A DNA stretch of 5,711 bases. Source: Planctomycetaceae bacterium (lineage in GTDB: Bacteria > Planctomycetota > Planctomycetia > Planctomycetales > Planctomycetaceae). The translations under genes were made by a program, and so were the position numbers. Each line of letters begins with the position of its first letter. Positions within the stretch are counted from its first letter, which is position 1. The DNA lies in contig DLVV01000358.1 of assembly GCA_003445035.1 (NCBI GenBank), positions 908 through 6,618 on the forward strand, given 5' to 3'. The notes under the pieces were generated by a model that was not told where the DNA came from, did not search any database, and saw only the letters and a program-made list of their open reading frames with translations. Of this stretch, positions 1 through 5,368 are shown piece after piece.

Positions 1-251
1 AGACGACGAAGACGAAGACGAAGAAGCCGGTTGTTGATCCCGGCAGTGACGAGGCCAAGGAAGCGGCCTACAAACGCAACCAGATCGGAAAGATCCTGAT
101 GTGCTGGAGCGTGATTGTGCCGGCGGTGATCGACCACCTGGTGTTGCCGGATCGATTCAAGTTCTTCAGCATCTTCGGCTTCAGTCTCTCGCTAGTCGTC
201 ACTCCGGTTCTCATGTACCTGGTCTGGGGCAAGTTCTTCCGCCGGTCGTAG
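1..251 (+). CDS. C-terminal part of a small two-span membrane protein (5' end outside window)
   Basis: I do not recognise this gene. The reading frame starts at base 3, is open from the window edge and ends at TAG 249-251, giving the last 82 residues. It opens with a Lys/Thr low-complexity stretch (TTKTKTKK) from a hexamer DNA repeat, then a charged linker (about residues 9-30, with DEAKEAAYKRN). Two hydrophobic segments follow, about residues 31-48 (starting ILMCWSVIVPAVID) and 54-75 (FFSIFGFSLSLVV, then TPVLMYLVW), joined by a short loop with PDRFK. It ends in a basic tail (KFFRRS). Two helices forming a hairpin with both ends cytoplasmic fits the basic flanks; that is inference. The other two forward frames hit stops early (near bases 35 and 108), which supports this frame. 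It converges on a minus-strand gene whose stop lies 9 bp away. No function is proposed. Confidence 0.72.
   Translation, partial: TTKTKTKKPVVDPGSDEAKEAAYKRNQIGKILMCWSVIVPAVIDHLVLPDRFKFFSIFGFSLSLVVTPVLMYLVWGKFFRRS
6..23 (+). repeat. Short tandem hexamer repeat (acgaag, three copies)
   Basis: Three perfect copies of acgaag lie in frame and encode alternating Thr-Lys in the partial membrane protein; related imperfect copies flank them. The array may continue to the left of the window. It is a coding low-complexity repeat, likely a flexible basic linker, and not a mobile or regulatory element. Confidence 0.7.
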
Positions 252-260
252 CAGAGTCGC

Positions 261-872
261 TCATCGTTCTTTGCCGGCCGAATTGCTCCAGATGGCCCAG
301 TAGAGTCGTTTTCCGGTCGTCTCGTGATAGCGATCCACCAGTGGGCCGATGTAGTGCTCGTCCCACGGCTCCTCCATCGCCAGCCGATGAACATCGCCTG
401 CTCGGAAACGGTCGACAGTTCCCCCCAGGTCCGGGTAGAACTCGTCGCCGACCTTTGACCTGGCTTTCCGCGGGTTGTAGTGCGCGACGTGGATGACTTT
501 CCCCACATGGTCACCGCCCCGGTGCACATGCAGGACCTCGTATTTCAGAACAAAGGCGTAGTTGTACAGTCCGTCGTCGGGAAGAAACGCACCGGGCAAC
601 TCGATCAATTTCGCGGTGACCTCGAATCGGCCGGCGGTGGTCACCTGGCCCTGGATGCCCGCCGGACCGGACGGGACCTCGACGGTGCCGTCTGGCCGGT
701 TGCGTGACGATCCGCTTCGTATCCCGGTGGCCACGGTGACGGCGATTGCCACGACAACGACCACCGTGAGCAGAACCCAGCGTGCGGCTGTCGAACCGTT
801 TCGGCCGGATTCGGGTCCCGTCGGAGACGGGGCCTCCACGGGAGTGGTTTCCGGAGTTGTGCTCTCAGACAT
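261..872 (-). CDS. Membrane-anchored protein of unknown function, single N-terminal span
   Basis: The protein has 203 residues and I do not recognise its family with certainty. Residues 1-30 are a Pro/Thr/Ser/Glu-rich disordered head. Residues 32-50 are one strongly hydrophobic segment (VLLTVVVVVAIAVTVATG). A short Arg/Ser linker (51-60) follows, then a folded domain from about 70 to 198 with beta-type segments (FEVTAKLIELPGAF, YNYAFVLKYEVL) and conserved-looking residues: HVHRG at 115-119, HYNPRK at 131-136, and YWAIW at 191-195. The open frame runs far upstream, but that part is antisense-frame noise over the PD40 gene. The ATG at 872 is chosen because it sits 14 bp after the upstream stop and begins a credible protein; its ribosome site is weak. 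The tight spacing suggests joint expression with the PD40 gene, so a shared envelope function is plausible but unproven. The stop (TGA, 263-261) is 9 bp from the stop of the convergent gene. Confidence 0.8.
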   Translation of the reverse strand: MSESTTPETTPVEAPSPTGPESGRNGSTAARWVLLTVVVVVAIAVTVATGIRSGSSRNRPDGTVEVPSGPAGIQGQVTTAGRFEVTAKLIELPGAFLPDDGLYNYAFVLKYEVLHVHRGGDHVGKVIHVAHYNPRKARSKVGDEFYPDLGGTVDRFRAGDVHRLAMEEPWDEHYIGPLVDRYHETTGKRLYWAIWSNSAGKER

Positions 873-886
873 GTTTGGTCCCGGTT

Positions 887-1909
887 CTAGCGGGAGGCCG
901 TGACGTCGGTGAAGGTCCAGTGCGGTTCCCAGAGGTCCGGCAGCGGGAGCACGGGGCCATCGTGTGCACCGGGGTGCAGTTTTCTCAGCGCGGGGCTGTT
1001 TCCACTGATGATGGGTGCGTCGGCCAGTCTCATTAGCCCACCGGGTGCTCCGGCCCGCTCGGAACCTCCTCCATCCTTCGGGCAGCGGGTGAACAGCACG
1101 TAGCGACCATCCGGCGAGAGTCCTCCGCCGTAAATGTGGCGGCCGTCTTCGCCGTAGAGCATCTTCCGCTGTCCGCCCTGTCCCGGGGCCATCCACAATT
1201 GCGTCCAGCCATATCCTGTCTGGTTGGCTGGCCGGTTGCTGAAGACCACCTGCTTGGAGTCGGGGAACCAGTCCGGGGTGCAGTTGCGGAAGCGGCTGAC
1301 GACGTTCCACTTTCCGGTGGCGACGTCCATTCGGACAATCGTCCAGAGTTCCCCGCCGACGTTGGCGGTGCCACAGAACCACTTGCCGTCGGGCGACCAG
1401 AACAATTGTTGGAAGTACCCGGCTCGTTTCATGCGTCGCTTCACTTTTCCGGTTGCCGCGTCGAGGATCTCGATTCCCTTCACTGACAGGCAGGAAATCT
1501 GAGTTCCGTCAGGGCTCCAGCAGCCCCACGGGTGTTTTCCCATCACGCGTCCGCCCCGTGCCATCGCGTCGGCCATCACCAGTTCGCCCTGAAATCCCCA
1601 GCGGTCGTGGCTGATCACGGTTCCGGCCTTGATGCGGCGGTAGAGCAGGCGTCGGCTGTCGGGTGACCAGCGTGGGGCCGCTTCGCTCCAGTCGGGCGTG
1701 TCGGTCAACTTGCGTTGTTTCGAGCCGTCGGGCCGCATCAGCACCAGGTCCCAGTCGCCCCGCTTCTGCTTGATGCTGGTGACCACCCAACCCTTGGTGG
1801 CGACTTCCCGACGGAGCGTTTCGACGGTCTTGTCCTCAGCGGCAACCGCAGCGACCAGGATTGTCAGGATCAGAGGGGCTGCAAGAGGGACACGTGGTTC
1901 GAGTGTCAT
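887..1909 (-). CDS. Secreted TolB-like PD40 beta-propeller protein
   Basis: The protein has 340 residues and a classic signal peptide: a basic start (MTLEPR), a hydrophobic core of about residues 8-22, and a probable cleavage near AVA-AED around residue 23-24, so the mature protein should be exported. The rest carries five PD40/WD40-like blade motifs: PRWSPDSRRLLY (79-90), CWSPDGTQISC (130-140), FWSPDGKWFCG (170-180), PDWFPDSKQVVFS (212-224) and LSPDGRYVLFT (264-274). This is the hallmark of the TolB-type propeller, usually a protein-interaction or ligand platform. It is not canonical TolB: it lacks the separate N-terminal domain and there are no tol/pal genes nearby. An upstream in-frame GTG at 1984 would bury the signal peptide behind 25 residues, so ATG 1909 is preferred. 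Its Shine-Dalgarno is weak (GAGA about 11 bases upstream). It is followed after 14 bp by the anchored protein, in the same direction. Confidence 0.86.
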   Translation of the reverse strand: MTLEPRVPLAAPLILTILVAAVAAEDKTVETLRREVATKGWVVTSIKQKRGDWDLVLMRPDGSKQRKLTDTPDWSEAAPRWSPDSRRLLYRRIKAGTVISHDRWGFQGELVMADAMARGGRVMGKHPWGCWSPDGTQISCLSVKGIEILDAATGKVKRRMKRAGYFQQLFWSPDGKWFCGTANVGGELWTIVRMDVATGKWNVVSRFRNCTPDWFPDSKQVVFSNRPANQTGYGWTQLWMAPGQGGQRKMLYGEDGRHIYGGGLSPDGRYVLFTRCPKDGGGSERAGAPGGLMRLADAPIISGNSPALRKLHPGAHDGPVLPLPDLWEPHWTFTDVTASR

Positions 1910-1943
1910 CGGGGAAATCTCAATTGCGGGAGTCGGTCTGGAG

Positions 1944-1961
1944 TCGGTCGGTACGGACCGA
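1944..1961. repeat. Inverted repeat in the leader of the PD40 gene
   Basis: TCGGTC (1944-1949) and GACCGA (1956-1961) form a perfect 6-bp inverted repeat with a 6-base spacer, about 35 bases upstream of the PD40 start codon. An 8-base direct repeat AGTCGGTC (1931-1938 and 1942-1949, 11 bases apart) shares its left arm. It could be a protein-binding site or a leader hairpin for the PD40 gene. In GC-rich DNA such short repeats also arise by chance, so the role is a guess. Confidence 0.3.
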
Positions 1962-1985
1962 AGACTCACATTAGACCAAGCCACC

Positions 1986-2006
1986 TCGGAGTGTCCACCA
2001 CTCCGA
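1986..2006 (-). terminator. Perfect 8-bp hairpin just after der, possible terminator
   Basis: TCGGAGTG (1986-1993) pairs exactly with CACTCCGA (1999-2006) around a 5-base loop. On the minus strand it begins 13 bases after the der stop codon, where a terminator or 3' stabilising hairpin would sit. No T-run follows it in the der direction (the next bases read GGTGGCTTGGTC), so it is not a canonical intrinsic terminator. It may act as a weak terminator, or as an mRNA 3' end or processing element between der and the PD40 gene. Confidence 0.4.
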
Positions 2007-2019
2007 CGACAGACCCTCT

Positions 2020-3417
2020 TCAGTCCGATTCGATGGGGTCCGTCTCAGACCATTCGTGCAACGCCGGGCCGGTTTCCTCGTCTCTCAGCCTGGCCCGCAT
2101 CAGGATCCGGATCGGGACTTCGTGGAACGGCAATTCCTCACGGAAGACCCCCAGCAGGTACCTTTTCCAGCTGGGCGTAAACAACTGTGGGTGGTTGCAT
2201 TTCAGGACGATCGTCGGAGGACATGTGTCGACCTGGGTGGCGTAGAAGATCTTGGGTCGACGGTTCTTTCGGTAGGCAGGAGGGTTGGCGAAGACCGCGG
2301 CGCGGACGATCCGGTTCAGTCGCCCGGTGCTGACCCGTTGCTCGGCCTGCTTGAAGACCGATTGTGCGAGGTTGATCAGCTTTCGGGAGTTCTGGCCGGT
2401 GACGGCGGTGACAAACGCGACCGGGGCAAACCTCAGCATCCCGAACGTCGAGATCAGGTACTCCGACCACCTGGCCATTGTCATCTCGGCCTGGATCGCC
2501 AGATCCCACTTGTTGACGACCAGTACGCAGGGCGTATGCGTCTCGACGATGCTCTCGACGAGTTGTTTGTCGACTCGAGAGATCGTCTCCTGCGAATCGA
2601 AGAACATCAGCACCACGTTGGCACGACGGATACTCTGCCGCGATCGCACCAGCCCGTAGAATTCGATGTCGTTGGCGATGCTCTTTCGCTTCCTGACTCC
2701 CGGCGTGTCGATGGCGACAAATGACTTGCCATCCATCTCGAATCTCACATCGATGCTGTCTCGGGTCGTCCCTGGCACCTCGCTGGTGATCACTCGTTCG
2801 TCGTCGGCCAACGCGTTGATGAAGGTGCTCTTGCCGACGTTGCGGCGTCCGACCATGGCCAGTTTCAGTTCCGGTACGGCGGTCATCTGATGGCCGCACT
2901 CGGCTTCGTCATCGTCGGCCGGGGGCAGCACCTCCAGCAGCGTTGCCAGGAGTTCTCCCCGGTTGCGGTGGCCCACGACACTGGTGGTCACAATCGGGGC
3001 GTCGACCAGTTCGAGAAATGCGGGCGCCTCGTGGTCGGTCGTGGGCGAATCGCACTTGTTGACGACCAGCAGGATCGGCTTCCCGAGTGGTCTCAGCCGT
3101 CGGGCCACCTCCCGGTCCAGTGGGGCGATGCCCTCCTGTCCGTTCACGACGAACATCAGCAACTCGGCTTCCTCGATCCCGACCTGGATCTGACGTTCGA
3201 TTTCGTCCTCGAGCCGATCGGTGTCGTGCAGCCCGATGCCTCCGGTGTCGACCAACTCGACGTACCGATCGCCGGCCTGCATCACGAAGGTGACCCGATC
3301 ACGGGTGACTCCGGCGGTCGGATCGACCACCGACACTCTTCGCCGCGCCAGCCAGTTCAACAGGGAACTCTTGCCGACGTTCGGACGACCGATGATTGCG
3401 ATTCGAGGGACGGGCAT
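2020..3417 (-). CDS. der: Ribosome assembly GTPase Der (EngA)
   Basis: Der is a cytoplasmic GTPase with two consecutive G domains that binds the 50S subunit and is needed for its late assembly. The 465 residues match the usual family length. Domain 1: P-loop GRPNVGKSS (10-18), switch I VTRDR (37-41), DTGG (57-60), NKCD (120-123). An acidic linker covers about 167-181. Domain 2: GRRNVGKST (190-198), TTRDS (217-221), DTPG (237-240), NKWD (302-305), TAVTG (337-341). The C-terminal KH-like domain spans about 362-443, with KIFYATQV (389-396) and CPPTIVL (399-405), typical of Der. The tail to 465 is charged. The G5 loop of domain 1 reads TSVVGHRNRG, without the usual SA pair. The frame is open for 86 more codons upstream, but that stretch is proline-rich noise over hpnC and the intergenic region; ATG 3417 places the P-loop at residue 10 as in the family. 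Its ribosome site is weak. The gene is transcribed divergently from hpnC. Confidence 0.97.
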   Translation of the reverse strand: MPVPRIAIIGRPNVGKSSLLNWLARRRVSVVDPTAGVTRDRVTFVMQAGDRYVELVDTGGIGLHDTDRLEDEIERQIQVGIEEAELLMFVVNGQEGIAPLDREVARRLRPLGKPILLVVNKCDSPTTDHEAPAFLELVDAPIVTTSVVGHRNRGELLATLLEVLPPADDDEAECGHQMTAVPELKLAMVGRRNVGKSTFINALADDERVITSEVPGTTRDSIDVRFEMDGKSFVAIDTPGVRKRKSIANDIEFYGLVRSRQSIRRANVVLMFFDSQETISRVDKQLVESIVETHTPCVLVVNKWDLAIQAEMTMARWSEYLISTFGMLRFAPVAFVTAVTGQNSRKLINLAQSVFKQAEQRVSTGRLNRIVRAAVFANPPAYRKNRRPKIFYATQVDTCPPTIVLKCNHPQLFTPSWKRYLLGVFREELPFHEVPIRILMRARLRDEETGPALHEWSETDPIESD

Positions 3418-3536
3418 AGGGCTGGTGTTGAGAAAAGGGGGGGGCGATGGGGGGCTGTCTTCTGGTTGCCAACTCAACTGTAGCCAATAATGGGCACAGG
3501 ACAATTGACGGGTCGTGTTGTTGAGCGGGAGGGCAG
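3418..3536. promoter_or_regulatory. Divergent intergenic region between der and hpnC, with G runs
   Basis: This 119 bp is the only place from which both der (leftward) and hpnC-hpnD (rightward) can be driven locally. For der, a candidate -35 TTGTCC (plus-strand 3504-3499) and -10 TACAGT (3482-3477) are 16 bp apart. For hpnC, TTGCCA (3466-3471) and AATAAT (3486-3491) are present but only 14 bp apart, so that pair is doubtful. The der leader carries runs of 8 (3437-3444) and 6 (3449-3454) C residues on its coding strand, 20-40 bases upstream of its ATG. The promoter pairs are eye-matched to the sigma-70 consensus and are tentative; planctomycete promoters are poorly defined. Confidence 0.35.
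3527..3533 (+). promoter_or_regulatory. Ribosome binding site of hpnC
   Basis: GGGAGGG lies 3 bases before the GTG at 3537 (4 bases if counted from GGAGG). An in-frame TGA at 3522-3524 rules out any earlier start, so this GTG is the first possible one. The spacing is short. Later in-frame starts (GTG 3552, GTG 3558, ATG 3576) have poorer ribosome sites, with only a GAG 7 bases before the ATG, and remain possible because the conserved HpnC region begins only near residue 26. Confidence 0.55.
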
Positions 3537-4499
3537 GTGACGGTCGCAACGGTGGGCGTGGAAGCCGAGTTGGCGATGTGGGGGCCGGAGGTCGTGTCAC
3601 GCCCAGACTGCAGCCTCGACGAGGCTCACGCCTACTGCCGAAAGTTGGCCCGGACGCATTACGAGAATTTCCCATTGCTGCTGGGGTTGGCCCCCCGCCG
3701 CCTGCGTCGCCCCCTGGCTGTCGTTTACGCCTGGTGCCGATGGGCTGATGACCTGGCCGACGAGATCGAGGGCTCCGAGAGATCCCTGGAACTGTTGAGG
3801 TGGTGGAGAGAGGAGTTGACCGCCTGTTTCGATGGGACTCCCCGGCACCCGGTGTCTCTCGCCCTGCAGGACGTGGTCAATGATTTTGGCCTGCTCCGTC
3901 GACCCTTCGATGATCTGTTGGACGCTTTTGTCCAGGATCAGCGGTTCTTCGAATATCAGTCTTACGACCAGTTGCTGGCGTACTGCCGGAACAGTGCCAA
4001 CCCGGTCGGGCGAATTGTGCTGGCACTTTCAGGAGTCGTTGACGGCCAGGCGGTGGCCTGTTCGGATGCGGTCTGCACCGGCCTGCAACTGGCCAACTTC
4101 TGGCAGGATGTTCGTCGCGATCACCAGGCGGGTCGGGTTTACCTGCCAAGGGAGGATCGAGAGAGGTTCGGGTATGACGACGCCAGCCTGGCAGGCCAGG
4201 TCACCAACGATGCGTTTCTGGAGTTGATGAGGTTCGAAGTTGACCGCACTCGCCAGTTGTTCGGCAGCGGCAAGTCGCTGCCCCGGATGCTGCCGGGGTT
4301 GAGAGTGCCGGTGATGATTGACCTGTTTGCTCGTGGCGGCCGGAGAATCCTGGATCGGATCGAAGGCATCGGTTTCCGGGTTTGGGATCAGCGGCCTGTG
4401 GTGAGACGTCGGGACGTGCCGCTGATGGTCGTGGCCGCGGTGTTGAGCGGTGTCTGTCGCTGGGTGCTCCCACGACCGGCAGGAGGGCCCCAGGTGTGA
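3537..4499 (+). CDS. hpnC: Hydroxysqualene synthase HpnC
   Basis: HpnC belongs to the squalene/phytoene synthase fold and converts presqualene diphosphate, made by HpnD, to hydroxysqualene in bacterial squalene synthesis. The 320 residues show the expected order: an N-terminal helix region with AYCRKLARTHYENFP (32-46), the first aspartate-rich Mg-diphosphate site DDLAD (71-75) within YAWCRWADDLADE, the FVQDQRF region (131-137), YCRNSANPVGR (149-159), and the second aspartate-rich site QLANFWQDVRRD (184-195) followed by GRVYLPRED (199-207). HpnC is separated from HpnD by the NFWQDV and RNSANPVGR signatures. The C-terminus (about 294-311) is hydrophobic with Arg flanks and could aid membrane association, which is inference. 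The gene is first in a two-gene unit and overlaps hpnD by 4 bases. The GTG start at 3537 follows a Shine-Dalgarno at short spacing; the start may be up to 13 codons later. Confidence 0.94.
   Translation: MTVATVGVEAELAMWGPEVVSRPDCSLDEAHAYCRKLARTHYENFPLLLGLAPRRLRRPLAVVYAWCRWADDLADEIEGSERSLELLRWWREELTACFDGTPRHPVSLALQDVVNDFGLLRRPFDDLLDAFVQDQRFFEYQSYDQLLAYCRNSANPVGRIVLALSGVVDGQAVACSDAVCTGLQLANFWQDVRRDHQAGRVYLPREDRERFGYDDASLAGQVTNDAFLELMRFEVDRTRQLFGSGKSLPRMLPGLRVPVMIDLFARGGRRILDRIEGIGFRVWDQRPVVRRRDVPLMVVAAVLSGVCRWVLPRPAGGPQV
4481..4486 (+). promoter_or_regulatory. Strong ribosome binding site deciding the hpnD start
   Basis: AGGAGG inside the last codons of hpnC sits 9 bases before the GTG at 4496. 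That GTG overlaps the hpnC stop (GTGA, 4496-4499). This full consensus site selects GTG 4496 over the upstream in-frame start at 4382 and indicates coupled translation of hpnC and hpnD. Confidence 0.85.
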
Positions 4500-5368
4500 A
4501 CGGGTACCGTCTGGAGGCATCACATGTGGCCTGCCGGCGATTGACTCGTCGGGCGGCAGGCAATTTCTTCGTATCGTTCCTGGGACTGTCACGGCAGAGA
4601 TTCCGGGCGATGTGTGCCCTGTACGCTTTCCTGAGGCTCACCGATGACATCGGGGACGAGCCGGGGTGGAGCCTGGCAGAGCGGGAGCAACGATTGTCGT
4701 GCTGGAGGGAGCAGCTGCGCATCGCATTGCGAGGTGTCGACATTCCGGTTGTCGAGCCGTTCGACGTTTTCCCGGCCCTGGTCGATGCCGTGTCGGGTTT
4801 TTCGATTCCGGAAGAGGAACTGCAGGCCGTGATCGATGGTATTGCCATGGACCTGCAGCCACGGACCTATCCAACGTTTGACGACCTGCGGGTCTACTGC
4901 GATCGGGTCGCCGGAGCCGTTGGCCGATGTTGTCTTCACATCTGGGGCTTCCATGACCCCGCCGCGTTGGAAACAGCTGCGGACTGTGGGTTGGCTCTGC
5001 AACTGACCAACATCCTCCGTGATCTCGGTGAGGATGCGGCGATGGGGCGGGTCTATCTTCCCCAGGAGGACCTCGCTCGGTTCGGTGTGAGCGTTGACGA
5101 CCTGGTGGCCGGACGGGTCGACGATCGGTTTCGCGAACTGATGCGGTTCGAGGTGTCTCGAACTCGCGAACATTACATTGCCAGCGAAGATCTCTTCGCA
5201 CAGATCGATCAGCCCGGACGCCCGGTCCTCAGGGCGATGCTACGTATCTACAGCGGGCTGCTGGATCGGATCGAGCGGGTTGACTACGACGTGTTTGGCC
5301 GCACGATCCGCGTGGCTACCTGGCGGAAAGCGCTAATCGGAGTGGCCGCGTTGTTGGGTCGCAGCTAG
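4496..5368 (+). CDS. hpnD: Presqualene diphosphate synthase HpnD
   Basis: HpnD joins two farnesyl diphosphates into presqualene diphosphate, the first committed step of the HpnCDE squalene route. The 290 residues fit the family. Visible motifs: CRRLTRRAAGNFFVSF (13-28), corresponding to the family's N-terminal SNF-type region; the first aspartate-rich site YAFLRLTDDIGDE (43-55, DDIGD 50-54); GIAMDL (115-120); YCDRVAGAVGR (134-144); the second site NILRDLGEDAAMGRVYLP (172-189, DLGED 176-180). The segment FRELMRFEVSRTRE near residue 210 closely resembles the HpnC counterpart, showing common ancestry. The open frame extends 38 codons upstream inside hpnC, but that part is not family-like; GTG 4496 has a perfect Shine-Dalgarno. 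It is the second gene of the unit, and its stop TAG overlaps the stop of the convergent YHS-like gene. No hpnE follows. Confidence 0.95.
   Translation: MNGYRLEASHVACRRLTRRAAGNFFVSFLGLSRQRFRAMCALYAFLRLTDDIGDEPGWSLAEREQRLSCWREQLRIALRGVDIPVVEPFDVFPALVDAVSGFSIPEEELQAVIDGIAMDLQPRTYPTFDDLRVYCDRVAGAVGRCCLHIWGFHDPAALETAADCGLALQLTNILRDLGEDAAMGRVYLPQEDLARFGVSVDDLVAGRVDDRFRELMRFEVSRTREHYIASEDLFAQIDQPGRPVLRAMLRIYSGLLDRIERVDYDVFGRTIRVATWRKALIGVAALLGRS
5365..5368. other. Shared CTAG: overlapping stop codons of two convergent genes
   Basis: The palindrome CTAG provides the TAG of hpnD (5366-5368) on the plus strand and the TAG of the YHS-like gene (5367-5365) on the minus strand. The coding regions meet with no intergenic DNA, so any terminator for either gene must lie inside the other gene. 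Confidence 0.9.

Noticed and set aside
873..1382. Upstream extension of the anchored protein over the PD40 gene
   Set aside because: The 170 extra residues are an out-of-frame reading of the propeller gene; the normal start at 872 follows its stop by 14 bp.
1910..1984. GTG 1984 as start of the PD40 protein
   Set aside because: It would put 25 non-hydrophobic residues before a good signal peptide; ATG 1909 is the natural start.
2056..2899. Long open frames overlapping der on both strands (222 residues plus strand, 253 residues minus strand in another frame)
   Set aside because: They are low-complexity Arg/Pro/Asp-rich translations without a recognisable domain, lying over an intact, motif-complete der; typical shadow frames of GC-rich DNA.
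3437..3454. G-quadruplex in the der/hpnC region
   Set aside because: There are only two separate G runs; four separated tracts are not present, so a standard quadruplex is not supported.
3418..3675. 86-codon N-terminal extension of Der
   Set aside because: It is proline/arginine-rich, crosses the divergent promoter region and the start of hpnC, and would place the P-loop near residue 96 instead of 10.
4382..4495. Upstream start for hpnD inside hpnC
   Set aside because: The added 38 residues are unlike HpnD, and GTG 4496 has a full AGGAGG at good spacing plus the stop-start overlap.
4029..5201. Minus-strand frames opposite hpnC and hpnD (187-215 residues)
   Set aside because: They mirror the codon pattern of two certain genes, show no domains, and lack ribosome sites or sensible spacing.
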